Shown here: piece by piece, positions 19,820 to 29,495 of the stretch | Position numbering within the stretch: position 1 is the first letter of the stretch | Layout: every line of letters begins with the position of its first letter | From: Lepidostoma basale | Taxonomy: Eukaryota > Arthropoda > Insecta > Trichoptera > Lepidostomatidae | Assembly: GCA_022606425.2 (NCBI GenBank) | Contig: JAHDVF020000504.1 | Coordinates: forward strand, 917,580 to 981,579 | DNA length: 64,000 bases | Reading direction: 5' to 3' | Notes under the pieces: generated by a model | The model's database searches: none | What the model was told of the DNA's origin: nothing | The model's input: the letters and a program-made list of their open reading frames with translations, nothing else | Position numbers and translations under genes: made by a program

Positions 19820-20186
19820 ATTGGTATTCCCTTATTTTTGTTGTGTTCATTGTTATCCACGTATACCTCATAGACCTTATAATGTTATTCTATATTTCCG
19901 ACTAATTTGCTATTTTCGAACATTATTATTTACTTATCCATTTATCTATTGATCCCCTCCTAATGTGCATTTCTTAGAATATTGGTATTTCAAAGGTAAA
20001 CATTTGTTCCAATTATCCCTTTCCTTCTCGCACCCCCTACTCTGATTTCACTGTTTGTTATTATATATACACCTAAGAATTTTATGTTTGTTTAGTTATT
20101 ATACTGCCCTGATGAAGCTTGGGTCCAAGCGAAACTAGTTGGCATCAATATAATAACCCTACCGTGGTTAAATACAAAGTTATTTT
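19750..20186 (+). repeat. PLE-A right arm (3' terminal region)
   Basis: Holds the last codons of the open frame, the 3' UTR, the hammerhead and the terminal GGTTAAATACAAAGTTATTTT. It is inverted at 18400-18836. Confidence 0.95.
20095..20157 (+). ncRNA. hammerhead ribozyme, PLE-A right arm
   Basis: Type I hammerhead. Stem I pairs GTTATTATA (20095-20103) with TATAATAAC (20149-20157) and TGCC (20105-20108) with GGCA (20141-20144). The core has CTGATGA (20109-20115), A, stem II GCTTG/CAAGC with GGTC loop, GAAA (20131-20134), a 2-bp stem III (A-U, C-G) with TA loop, and GTT. Predicted self-cleavage is after position 20140. All invariant core nucleotides are present. Confidence 0.87.
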
Positions 20187-20515
20187 AGTTTTATAAACTT
20201 CCAAAATGAAAACACTGAGGATGATAGCAGGCAAGACACTGAGAGATTGCGTGAGGAACACCAGAATAAGAGAGATATGTGAGGTTGAGGATATTATAAG
20301 ATGGAGCAGACAGCGAAAAAGGGACTGGAACGGTCATGTTCAAAGAATGGACAACACCAAACTCCTCTATATTGCATTGCATAATCAGCCTCATGGGACT
20401 CGTCCTCGCGGAAGACCTCCTAAAATATGGAAGGACAGCTGGGAATCTACCTCACAGGAGGAGCAACACTCTGGAGAACAGACCACATAGGTCTACAACA
20501 AGGAAGAAGAAGAAT
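20187..20515 (+). pseudogene. RTE-A, 3' half of the split copy
   Basis: Continues the copy at 17900-18333: KMKTLRMIAGKTLRDCVRN, RWSRQRKRDWNGHVQRMD, HGTRPRGRPPKIWKDSW, and the GGTCTACAACAAGGAAGAAG end. RTE-A copies elsewhere run across this junction without interruption. Confidence 0.9.
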
Positions 20516-20534
20516 ATGAAAATGCGTAATTCGG

Positions 20535-20800
20535 ATATGGCTTGATTGATCCGCAAGGTGGAAGATATCGTAAGATGGGGCAGACAGCACAGAAGATACT
20601 GAAATGCGCAAGTGCAGAGGAAGGTTCTCTCCAGAATCCCACACGTTGTGGCGCATCAGATTCCTGTTTGCTACCGTCCTCCCGGAAGACCGTTGGGAAG
20701 ATAGCTGGGAGTCAAACTCCCAAGAGAGGCCAGCCTGCATACAGGAATAGACCAAAGGTCTAAAAGAAGAATAATAGAAAGAAGAAGAAGAAGATTTAAA
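20535..20800 (+). pseudogene. RTE-A 3' end, second copy
   Basis: Starts inside the CKVEDIVRWGRQ block, continues through AHQIPVCYRPPGRPLG, and ends in GGTCTAAAAGAAG and an (AAG)n run at 20781-20794. Confidence 0.85.
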
Positions 20801-20894
20801 TTTTAATCATTCAAGATTGATCAGGATTTTTACAAGTTTCACAAAATTCTCTTAATTAAGTAAATTTCGACACATGAAATAATTAATAAAAAAA

Positions 20895-21078
20895 GAATGA
20901 TAAATAATGTATTTATAAACGATGAAAATGGAACAAGATATAGAGGAATACCGAGGGAAATGTGGCTTGATCAAATCAAACAAATTTTGAATGTGGGCCA
21001 TGTGAGGATGTGGAGAAATTGATGTGCGTACATGACACGATGTATTAAAGTTGATGAGGCAATAGAAGTATGTTTGTC
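20895..21078 (+). mobile_element. RTE-T 3' fragment
   Basis: Carries GGxRYRGxPRKMWLDQIKQILNVGHVR-type sequence, then breaks off at about 21078 inside the MTRCIKVDEA block, where an RTE-A piece begins. Confidence 0.72.
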
Positions 21079-21265
21079 AGATGGGGCAGAACGCTGAAGA
21101 CATTGGCATACGCACGTGCAGAGGATGGATTTTTCCAGAATCTCATTCTTCAGATTCCTTTTGTCTACCGTACCGAGGGATAGCTGGGAGTAAGCCTTCC
21201 AAAAGCCTAAAAACAGGAACCGATCAAGGGTCTAAAAGTAAAATACGAATAAGGAAAATTAACAA
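21078..21265 (+). mobile_element. RTE-A 3' fragment
   Basis: RWGRTLKTLAYARAEDGF-type match to 20573-20760, ending in GATCAAGGGTCTAAAAG. It is decayed. Confidence 0.65.
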
Positions 21266-21529
21266 AACAATAAAGACTTGGTGGAACCAACAGAACTCAA
21301 ATATGCTCTGACACTGAAATTCAACTAAATTTTAATTATGAATGATGACATTATAAATGGGTTATTTCGCTCAACTTTGGACAGTGAAGATTTGATAGAA
21401 TTCTAAGAAGACCATCTTCATTTTATAGGGAATTAAATATAACTTCAATCAATGCCCAAACATTTCAAAAGTCCCTTTATTATTAATTTTAAGTCAAGAT
21501 TGAATACTTTTGATGGGAAAAGTGAACTA

Positions 21530-21835
21530 CCAACTCACTAACAATCGGGCCATTTCCTCGGAGGGGTAGCCAGAGAAGATGGACCGCCACACTGTTCTAT
21601 CCTGTCATATATCTCGTGACTCCTCTACATTTACACCTCGTGACAAGCATGCTCGTCGATTGTTCCAACTTCAAACATGGCCGCCTTTCAGTAATTGATT
21701 AATTTGGTCAAATCATGTCTTCCTTTGTCTTCCTCTACTTCTTTAATCATTCACACTACTTGTTTATATATTTTTAGCTATTTTTCCCCCATCCCTTCGT
21801 TCTATAAGACCAAACCATCTTAGTTACTCTTTCTT
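21530..21835 (-). mobile_element. RTE-T 3' end
   Basis: Minus-strand copy from the GCCGTCTCC-like terminus (here GGGCCATTTCCTCGG) to the block encoding LRWFGLIERRDGGKIAKNI. There is no open frame. 21265-21530 shows nothing recognised. Confidence 0.7.
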
Positions 21836-21884
21836 AATTTTATTTTGGAACTAACTTACTTACTTCTTCGTATTCTATCATACG

Positions 21885-22312
21885 TTGGGGATTTATAAAC
21901 TGAAATGTAATGATTGCTCATCTGTTTATAGAGGTTAAACAATGCGTAATTTTAAATTAAGAATAAAACAGCACATATGATGTCTCTCTAATAATAATTT
22001 TTCTGAATTTTCTAACCACCTCATTGAAAAAGATCATTCATTTAATAAAGATAATGGCGTTGAAAATTTGCATGTTTATAATAGAAATTTAGCAATATAG
22101 AAATTTTATAAATTAAAAAAACAATTAAAAATAAACAAAATATTACAAATAATTAAATGAATTTAACGTCTAGTCCAATCTTTGATTTATTTCCTTTGTT
22201 GTAAGTACCTGAACCCCAATAAGAACTTTAAATTATTATTTTAAAATTTTAATTGATTCATAATATTTGTTTTAACAAAGCATTGACGTTCCAGAATAAA
22301 TCTTTATAACAT
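21885..22312 (+). pseudogene. Penelope-like element PLE-2, GIY-YIG remnant and 3' tail
   Basis: Reads YVGDL/GIYKLKCNDCSSVYRG with the GIY motif and CxxC spacing, then LRIKQHI, NNNFSEFSNHLIEKDHSF, aligning with residues 219-275 of the PLE-A protein, with stops. The tail (CCCAATAAGAACTT.., AATTGATTCATAATATTT) also occurs at 41580-41690 just before a hammerhead, so this is the 3' end of a second Penelope family. Confidence 0.8.
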
Positions 22313-22314
22313 CT

Positions 22315-22878
22315 GTCAAAGCTGATCATATTTGTAAACAATTTTATAATATGGTTGATCAAGGTGTTTACAGAACTTATGGCCTGTCATTGGTTGGGTC
22401 AAGCGCACGCTTTATATAATTACAACATTCCCCATTCCACATTTCTTTATTAGGTACCATGATAAATTTTTGGAAGTGGTATATATGTTAAAGTTCTATG
22501 CCAGAATTCACATGTCAGTTTCAATGTGCCATCTTTGAAGATTTTGATTACATATGTTAATCTTTTTAAGATTACTCTATATATAATCTACATACTAACG
22601 CCATCTATGGAGATTTATGTTTATTAAGCATTAAGCAGAACATCTTTTTAACTCAATGTGAATGGCTACCCCGCCATTAGCGCATTGTTAGAAGCCGCCT
22701 GGATATATCACACTCCTATCTATATGCCAAACAATAGACCAGATATGATTACAATATTTTTTTGTCAGTTTCCAATTTGCATCTTCGTCTCTATTGAGAT
22801 ACAATTGAATCATGAATTGATAACCCACGGTGGGTGAAATCCAGTATTCGTATACAAGTATAAGTATACGTTCACATT
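22315..22878. mobile_element. FB1 element inserted in PLE-2 tail
   Basis: Matches 57340-57930: TTGATCAAGGTGTTTACAG.., GGTTGGGTCAAGCGCACGC, CACATGTCAGTTTCAATGTGCC, and the right end CTCTATTGAGATACAATT..GTATAAGTATACGTTCAC. It interrupts the PLE-2 tail between the segment at 22312 and the hammerhead. Confidence 0.75.
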
Positions 22879-22908
22879 TTTTTTTATAATAATTTAAATA
22901 TCTATATT

Positions 22909-22952
22909 ATATCACTGAGGAAGGACCGGGTTGTCCGAAACATGTCTGATAT
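22909..22952 (+). ncRNA. hammerhead ribozyme, PLE-2 tail
   Basis: Stem I ATATCA (22909-22914) pairs with TGATAT (22947-22952). The core is CTGAGGA (22915-22921), A, stem II GGAC/GTCC (22923-22926 and 22933-22936), GAAA (22937-22940), a 2-bp stem III with AT loop, and GTC (22944-22946). It is fully consistent with an active hammerhead core, and the predicted cut follows 22946. Confidence 0.88.
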
Positions 22953-22954
22953 TT

Positions 22955-23455
22955 AATTTAAAAAATGTTTGTATATACAAAGTATTTAAAAAAGAAAAAG
23001 ACAAATTAATATAAAGGTTGCATGCCACCCTCTTGAATTGTAAAAAAATTCACGCGCTTCACTGGTGGCGTGCAAAAAACCTTTTAAGCGAAAAACCCCG
23101 CATGTCTCAGCCCTCGTCATATTTTATCTTTTTGAAGACTTATAATAATTTTCCCGGTAAAAAAATGCTGAAATTTGAATGATATTCCGCCAACTTGGGA
23201 AATTATTTGTTTTTCTAATATTGCGTAAGATGTTCGCGTATCTATCTTTATGATAATAAACCGCAGGCAAAAGTGGTCGCAAAATGGCGGAATTAACAAA
23301 ATGGCTGCGCAGTATAACAATATTTGTTATTTTATTACAAATATATTATTATGCGATGTTTCAAAGGTTGAGATATTTTAAACAGTTCTAATAAATAATA
23401 AAATCCTTTTTAACATGCAATATATTTATTTCAATTCACCAGATTTTAAAGCTTG
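22955..23455. other. PLE-2 end, then unassigned sequence
   Basis: 22955-23010 is the PLE-2 terminus (TATATACAAAGTAT..AAAAAAGAAAAAGAC). 23010-23455 contains no recognised gene or repeat. Confidence 0.45.
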
Positions 23456-23607
23456 ATGACCAGAAGATGGCAAAATATGGCAAAATATGGTAGAAGATGG
23501 CAGAAGATGTCAGAAGATGGCAAAAGATGGCAGAAGATGGCAAAAGATGGCAAAAGATGGCAGAAGATGGCATAAGATGGCAGAAGATTGCAGAATATGG
23601 CAGAAGA
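23455..23607. repeat. tandem array, 10-bp unit AGATGGCAGA, left part
   Basis: About fifteen units of AGATGGCARA. The first unit reads CCAGAAGATGGC, identical to the strand entering stem II of the HH-G hammerhead-like element at 56790. Open frames on both strands are repeat artefacts. Confidence 0.9.
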
Positions 23608-23840
23608 TGTCGACCTTTGTGGCAGAGTGGTGAGAGCTCTGACTTCCATACCGAAGGTCCCGGGTTCGATTCCAAGCGACTACAGTGCGATTGTCATTGT
23701 TCTAGTGTATTATTTACGTGACAATACAATGGCGATAGATTGGCCACCTATCAGATGTCATGATAATCAATATAATAGCTAAAATAAATAGTGTACAGTA
23801 ATTGGGTTCAAACGACCTGTTATATACAACAACAAAAAAA
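23608..23840 (+). mobile_element. tRNA-derived SINE, copy 1, inside the tandem array
   Basis: The head has an A box TGGCAGAGTGG and a B box GGTTCGATTCC at about 23664-23674, with a T-arm damaged on its 3' side. The body has TTTACGTGACAATAC..TGGCGATAGATTGGC. The end has GGGTTCAAACGACCTGTTATATACAAC and an A-rich tail. SINEs of this type are transcribed by RNA polymerase III and moved by a LINE. Confidence 0.9.
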
Positions 23841-23955
23841 ATAGATGGCAGAGAAGTGGGAAAAATGGTAGAATATGACAGAAGATGGCAGAAGACGGCA
23901 GAAGATAACAGAGATCCCAGAAGATGCCAGAAGATGGCAAAATATGGTAGACTTA
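23841..23955. repeat. tandem array AGATGGCAGA, right part
   Basis: Continuation of the array interrupted by the SINE. It is followed by CACCAGAAAATTCGAGCG.. and, at 24055-24105, the HH-G right flank (TGAACTTTTATCAAG.., AAAAACATTAATAT). Confidence 0.85.
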
Positions 23956-24114
23956 TCACCAGAAAATTCGAGCGTGCTGCCAAAACCGCTCAAAACCATA
24001 CAACCAAGTGGTATTCAACTGAATATAAAATATTATAAAGTTTTTTTTTTCATATTATTATTTACAGTGAACTTTTATCAAGTACTTTCAAATAAAAACA
24101 TTAATATTTAATGT

Positions 24115-24215
24115 TAAAAAAACTGCACCTGGTTTTAACCACTATGCGGTTATTTTAATTGCCGACTAGTTTCGCTTGTACCCAAGCTTCCACCCTACCT
24201 TTCACCGCTTGTACA
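24115..24215 (-). mobile_element. decayed PLE-A-like hammerhead arm
   Basis: Minus strand: GTGGA-A-GCTTG-GGTA-CAAGC-GAAAC-TA-GTC-GGCAATTAAAATAACC, matching 49895-49935 except for a disrupted CUGA box. Confidence 0.65.
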
Positions 24216-24248
24216 CAAACTGTTTTTATTTCTATTTTATTTTAAATA

Positions 24249-25301
24249 TTAGGTCCTTACATATGAAATTAGCGTTTTGCCGTACTGGCAACTTTGATCT
24301 CAAATATCTTCTCTTTGGTTAGGAATTCCAAATTCAAATTTATACAGCTATTTACTCAAGTATTTATGTTTCGAAAATTATAATTCATTAGTTTTTTCCT
24401 CAATTGTTTTTTTTCTTTGCGTCGCTCAGCTTACAAAATGGAAAACTTGAAATATCGCGTTATTTACGAGTACGAGTTCCACCGTGGCACCAGTGCTGCA
24501 GAAACGGCTCGAACAGAAGCGGCATCGCAAACCACGTCCGAGTTAGCTGCAGGCTGCGGTGTTAGTGATAAAACTGTTTTAATCCACTTGAAGCAAATTG
24601 GGAAGGTGAAAAAGCTTTAAAGGTGGGAAGGGATTTTGAATCGAATCATTACCTGTGATGAAAAGTGGATCCTGTATGATAATCGGAAGCGCTCATCGCA
24701 ATGGCTGAACCCTGCCGAACCAGCCAAACCATGACCCAAGCAAAAATTGACTCCAAAAGAGTTACTTGTGAGCGTTTGGTGGACAAGTGCTGGTGTCGTT
24801 CACTACAGCTTTCTTAAATCTGGCCAGACGATTACGGCAGATGTCTATTGTCAACAACTGCAAACCATGATGGAAAAGCTAGCTGCTAAACAACCGAGGC
24901 TGGTTAATCGCTCTAGGCCATTGCTGCTTCACGATAACGCTAGACCACACACTGCACAACAGACGGCTACCAAATTAGAAGAGCTTCAATTGGAATGTCC
25001 AAGACATCTACCGTACTCTCCGGACCTTGCTCCAACAGATTACTATTTTTTTCAAAATTTGGATAACTTCTTGCAAGGGAAAAAATTCAACTGCGATGGG
25101 GCAGTACAAACCGACTTCAAAGATTTTATTGATTCCCGTCCGAATGGTTTTTTTAGTAAAGGGATCGATGAACTACCTATGAGATGGCAAAAGTTCATAG
25201 ATAGCAATGGTACATACTTCGATTAAATAAATATATTATATTAAAAAAAAATCAACTTCTTTTTCTCCCATACAAAACGCCAATTTCATATGTAAGGACC
25301 T
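24249..25301 (+). mobile_element. mariner element, copy 2, internally deleted
   Basis: Both inverted repeats are present (TTAGGTCCTTACATATGAAA at 24249 and its complement ending about 25301), with TA at each edge. Total length is about 1.05 kb, versus roughly 1.27 kb for the other copies. Confidence 0.95.
24438..25226 (+). pseudogene. mariner transposase with two internal deletions and two stops
   Basis: Starts MENLKYRVIYEYEFHRG. An in-frame deletion after GTSAAETAR removes most of the first DNA-binding domain, compared with the copy at 39352. A stop after KVKKL and a second deletion remove the segment before IITCDEKW. A stop at 24732-24734 follows. From 24747 the frame is open to the end and includes LLLHDNARPH and APTDYYFF, without the poly-T frameshift of the other two copies. 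Confidence 0.93.
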
Positions 25302-25309
25302 TATATAAA

Positions 25310-25870
25310 TAATATATATATTTTTTAAATTTTTAATGTAATTTGTTGTCTTTTTAATTGTGTACTATAATTATTATAATAAAACTATTTTTTTTTTACT
25401 ATTTTTATATAAGATACAAAATCTTTTGTAATAAAAAAATTAATTAGATTCTGTTAAACCAATAAGTGAAAAATATAATCCATGTAAACGTTTTGGCACA
25501 AGAGTTTTCGACGATTCTGGAAGAGGTAGGATGTCGAACAAGCATTCTAGTGTGTCCTGCCGTTACAGATGCGCTTCTGCTTGTTTTTATCTCCCGATAT
25601 TTGCCGATGCCAAATAACCTAGAGATGTTACTGTAATGCACTGCTCGTTCGAGTGCAGGACAAAGGAAGCGTTATCGAAAAAGATTCCCCGAAATGTTTC
25701 AATTCATCGAATGTTAGAATTCGAAGCCAATTATACCTTACGAAAAGTATAAAATAAACAAATATTATTTCGCAGTTTTGTCTCAATTTTGACAGCTGTC
25801 GAAATAAAGGCAAAGTTGAAGTTTCTCTTGATAAAAAACATCATTTAATTTAAAATTAACTCATTCGTGA
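25310..25870. other. no gene; decayed HH-B arm at about 25785-25860
   Basis: Near 25790 the sequence GACAGCTGTCGAAATAAAGGCAAAGTTGAAG and the following AAAAACATCATTTAATTT resemble the end of HH-B elements. The rest is unassigned. Confidence 0.4.
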
Positions 25871-26090
25871 ATTTCTCGGCGCTACATCCCGGTGTGGGAC
25901 TTGGCCTTCTCCACAACTATCCTTCAGTGACTTCTGTCTCTGGCCATCTCTCTCCATTCCCCAGCTCCTTTTATTTTCTCCCAATCTTCTTTCACGCAAT
26001 CCTCCACGTTTTGTCCCTTTCGCATGAAGGTCATGAAGGTCGTCCGTCCATCTTTTAGGTGGCCTTCCAACACTCCTTTTCTTTGTCCAA
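25870..26090 (-). pseudogene. RTE-like 3' end
   Basis: Minus reading includes RSVGRPPKRWTDDLHDLHAKG and later MERDGQRQKSL-type residues, the closing pattern of RTE polyproteins. It abuts the first satellite unit. Confidence 0.6.
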
Positions 26091-26822
26091 AGCCTCCATT
26101 GAAGTATTCTGGATGTCTATTGTGTACTGTCCTGTCTTGTTATATGTCCATTCCAAATACAAGACTGTTTAACTCATTCATTATTTTATGAAATGATTCT
26201 TTTTCGATAAATTGTCGAATAATTCGAAGAACTGTCTGCAAAGTGAGTTAAATTTCTTTTGAGAGTATTATTGTTCATGTTTATTGTGGCTGTTACGGAT
26301 ATTACAAAATCGGAGAACTGTTGGAACCATGTTTTTCAATAAACGTGTTAACACATTACATTTACAACGATTCTCTATTAAAGTATTCTGGATGTCCATT
26401 GTGTACTGCCCTGTCTTTCTATATGTTCATTCCAAATACAATACTGTTTAACACCGTTTATTAATTATTTTTAGAAATGATTTTTTTCGATAAATTGTCG
26501 AAAAATTCGAAGAACTGTCTGCAAAGTGTGTTAAGTTTCTTTTGAGATTATTATTGTTCATGTTCACTGTGGCTGTTACGGATATTACACGAGCGGGGAA
26601 CTGTTGGAACCATGTTTATCAATAAACGTGTTAACATATTAAAATTCCAAGGATCCTCCATTGAAGTATTCGGGATTTCCATTGCGTACTGCCCTGTCTT
26701 GCTATATGTCCATTACAAATACACGAATGTTTAATTCCGTTTATTCATTATTTTACGAAATAATTCTTTTTCGATAAATTGTCGAACAATTCGAAGAACT
26801 GTCTGCAAAGTGAGTTAAGTTT

Positions 26823-27514
26823 ATATTATTCTTCTTCTTCAAAGAAGAAGTTCTTAAAATAGATCTGACGATCTGTGACACAGAAATCATATCTCGTCGG
26901 ATGATGAGATCCAGCTGTCCCTCCATCTCTTAGGCGGTCTTCCAGGTGGGCGGTGTCCGGAGGGGATTTCATAAGCGGCTGTATATGTGAGTCTGTCACC
27001 ATCCATTCGGGCTACATGGTCCCTCCAGTATCCTCTTCTGGATCCAATCCACTGAACGATATCCTCCATTTCGCGGGTCTTTCTTATGTCTACGTTGCGG
27101 ACACGATCTCGGAGGGTTTTTCCAGTAATTGATCTTAGGACCCTCATCTCCGATATTCTTAGTAGTCTCTTGGTTCGCACAGTGTCAGCCCGCGTCTCTA
27201 CAGCGCACGTCATTATAGGTCGCACGCATGCCTTATAGATTCTGATCTTGCTGTCGATACGCATGTGATTGTTCTTCCAGACCAGATTCTTCAGGCATCC
27301 TGACACGGCAGAGGCTTTACTGACTTGTTCACTTACTTCGGTATAAAGGTCACTTTGGCTGCAGATCTTCACTCACCCAAATACCTGAAACTCATCACTC
27401 GCTCCACAGGTATATCATCAACAGTCAGCTTACATTTTGTAGGTTGCCTAGATATAGTGAGACTTTTTGTTTTGTTGACTGATATAGCCATATTTAGCCT
27501 TTGTGATACTGTGA
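26823..27514 (-). mobile_element. RTE-A insertion in the satellite, 7-bp target duplication
   Basis: TAAGTTT occurs on both sides (26816-26822 and 27515-27521) where uninterrupted units have it once. The 692-bp insert is a 5'-truncated RTE-A in minus orientation with its (GAA)n tail at the left. Confidence 0.9.
26887..27514 (-). pseudogene. RTE-A C-terminal region, one frameshift
   Basis: Starts just after the catalytic motif with ISVNKTKSLTISRQ and PVERVMSFRYLG, then shifts. From 27372 to 26887 the frame is open: EQVSKASAVSGCLKNLVWK, the VRPIMTCAVETRADT block, GKTLRDRVRN, RGYWRDHVARMDGD and GHRPPGRPPKRWRDSW. It is the clearest RTE-A C-terminus in the window. Confidence 0.9.
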
Positions 27515-28129
27515 TAAGTTTCTTTTGAGAGTATTATTGTTTATGTTTACTGTGGCTGTTACGGATATTACAAAATCGGAGAACTGTTGGAACCATGTTT
27601 TTCAAAAAACATGTCAACATATTAAAATTCCAAGGATCCTCCATTGAAGTATTTTGGATGTCCATTGTGTACTGCCCTGTCTTGCTATATGTCCATTACA
27701 AATACAACACCGTTTAACTATGTTTATTAATTATTTTTAGAAATAATTCTTTTTCGATAAATTGTCGAACAATTCGAAGAACTGTCTGCAAAGTGTGTTA
27801 AGTTTCTTTTGAGAGTATTATTGTTCATGTTCACTGTGGCTGTTACGGATATTACACGAGCGGGGAACTGTTGGGACCATGTTTTTCAATAAACGTGTTA
27901 ACATATTAAATTTCCAAGGATATAATATATTTGATATTCGTGAGAAAATTGCTTACGGGAATAGAGTTGCCCGGAAAATGGAAAATACATATCAGGATCT
28001 GCTTTTTTATTGTCTGTTCTCTTGGTAAAATTTATAAATTCTTCGTATTTATTTTTCAAAGAATATGTATTGTATTTTTATTTTTTGCAAAGTGGAAGAC
28101 ATGTTAGTTTAATTTCACACAAATTGTTC

Positions 28130-28430
28130 TTCTTTTTTTGCTTCTTTTAAACCTTTAATCTTTTCCTGTAATCAGGCTGGTCTCTCTTGGGAGATCGACT
28201 CCTAGATATCCTTTCATCTCTTTGGTGGTCTTCAAAGGGACGGCAGCCTACAGGAATCTGATGCGCCACAGCGTGTGGGATTCTGGAGGGATCCATCCTC
28301 TGCACGTGCGTATTCCAGTATCTTCTGCGTTGTCTGCCCCATCTCACGACATCTTCCACCTTGCAAATATCGCGGATAGCAGTGCTCCTCACCCTATATC
28401 TAAGAGTCTTTCATGCTTTCTTCTTCTTCT
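28130..28430 (-). pseudogene. RTE-A 3' end
   Basis: Minus frame 28392-28147: IRDICKVEDVVRWGRQRRRYW, NTHVQRMDPSRIPHAVAHQIPVGCRP. It is very close to the copy at 58262-58590, which suggests one subfamily. 27925-28130 is unassigned. Confidence 0.85.
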
Positions 28431-28539
28431 TTCCTTTTATGTTTTAACATTTTTATTTAAATATTTTATTTATAACAAACCAAGAATATAAAAACTTAAT
28501 AGTAAATACGAAAAAAAAACCTCTGTTTTCTATAAGTTT

Positions 28540-28640
28540 AATTATATTTTATAAGAATGACATGATTCGCCTTGCTCGGCATTACCACAAATCAGACGTT
28601 ATGATTCGTATCGTTTTCATACTTTGTATTTTCATGTTAA
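28540..28640. mobile_element. HH-E arm
   Basis: AGAATGACATGATTCGCCTTGCTCGGCATTACC signature on the minus strand. 28640-28860 is AT-rich with nothing recognised. Confidence 0.5.
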
Positions 28641-28864
28641 ATTTGTGCATCGAAGAAGATTATGACACAAATGAAATATGTCTGCAATTCGAAATATAAA
28701 TGGTTATGAAAATAAAAAGTGCTATTCTATTTATTAAAATTTTTGAACAATTTTATCGCCTTACATTATAAAATAAATTATTATTTTCGAAACCGATCAA
28801 ATATATTGATATTTAATTAAAATTAACAGACTTACTAATATTTGATTAAAATTAATTAACTAAA

Positions 28865-29015
28865 AGGGTAGCAGAGAGGATAAATCCCGCCTCCATCCTC
28901 TCTGCTCCTAGTGATCTGTCCTGACATACCTCTTGAGATTCCACTACATGCATACGTCGTAACACCCACTCTCGTCGAATTTTTCGACATCAAAATTTGG
29001 CCGCCTCGGAAGTGT
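28865..29015 (-). mobile_element. RTE-T 3' fragment
   Basis: Minus-strand RTE-T closing block (CTGACATACCTCTTGAGATTCC.., CATCAAAATTTGGCCGCC), diverged, ending where the SINE begins. Confidence 0.6.
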
Positions 29016-29019
29016 ATGT

Positions 29020-29272
29020 ATGAACGAACTTTGTGGCAGAGTGGTAAGTGCTCTGACTTACATACGGAAGGTCCCGGGTTCGATTCCCGGCGATGGCAGG
29101 GTGATTGTCAAACTGTCTTTGGTCTGGCGTAGAATTCACGTGACAATAAAATGACGATAATTTGGCTACCTATCACATGTCACGAGAATCAATATAATAG
29201 CTAAAAAAAATGTATACAGTAATTGGGTTCAAACGACCTGTTGTATACATACGAATAAAAAAAAAGTGAAGC
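29020..29272 (+). mobile_element. tRNA-derived SINE, copy 2
   Basis: Near-complete copy: A box TGGCAGAGTGG (29036-29046), B box GGTTCGATTCC (29076-29086), perfect T-arm CCCGG/CCCGG, the GTGATTGTCA..TTGGTCTGGCGTAGAATTCACGTGAC body and a 3' end with GGGTTCAAACGACCTGTTG plus an A-rich tail. Confidence 0.92.
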
Positions 29273-29394
29273 TTGGAGCTGGCAAAAGAAAAGTTAAATT
29301 ACGAGTATAATAAATACTGTAGTAATTAGATTACTGATCTGAGAAAACGATATATGTTTGATAGAATATCGAATGACGAAATAAGAAAGAAATG

Positions 29395-29495
29395 TAAGTA
29401 AATAGAGTAGAGAAAATTGGTTAAAATGTTGTATAAAAGTAGTGTGAGTGGTAATAGAAGCCGTAGAAGACCAAGGAAAACATGGAAGTCGGGCA
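29395..29495 (+). mobile_element. RTE-T fragment
   Basis: Decayed match to the VKMLYKSSVSGNRSRRRPRKTWK region of RTE-T, close to 37330-37420. 29500-29900 holds nothing recognised. Confidence 0.5.

Larger units (their letters stand above)
18345..20186 (+). mobile_element. Penelope-like element PLE-A inserted in RTE-A
   Basis: An 1842-bp insertion flanked by an 11-bp target duplication AGTTTTATAAA (18334-18344 and 20187-20197). It is built as an inverted copy of the 3'-terminal 437 bp (18400-18836), a 5'-truncated RT/GIY-YIG open frame, and the same 437 bp in direct orientation (19750-20186). A unique 55-bp left extension (18345-18399) recurs at 35995-36070. Inverted terminal copies with hammerhead ribozymes are typical of Penelope-like elements. 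The arms look nearly identical, so it is probably young. Confidence 0.92.
26093..27925. repeat. satellite array, unit about 280 bp, four to five units
   Basis: Units start at the recurring TCCATTGAAGTATTCTGGATGTCC block: about 26096, 26375, 26658 and 27651. Shared blocks include GATAAATTGTCGAA..AATTCGAAGAACTGTCTGC and GTGGCTGTTACGGATATTAC. The third unit is interrupted by an RTE-A copy. The last unit breaks off near 27920. I see no coding potential. Confidence 0.92.

Noticed and set aside
20191..20755. Minus-strand frames over the RTE-A copies
   Set aside because: Shadow frames of the plus-strand RTE-A coding sequence.
23608..23690. Functional tRNA gene
   Set aside because: A and B boxes are present, but the acceptor stem does not pair and the unit continues into a SINE body; the same holds at 29020, 36762 and 53862.
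23436..24111. Frames encoding RWQKMAEDG and SAIFCHLLP repeats
   Set aside because: Translations of the AGATGGCAGA tandem array.
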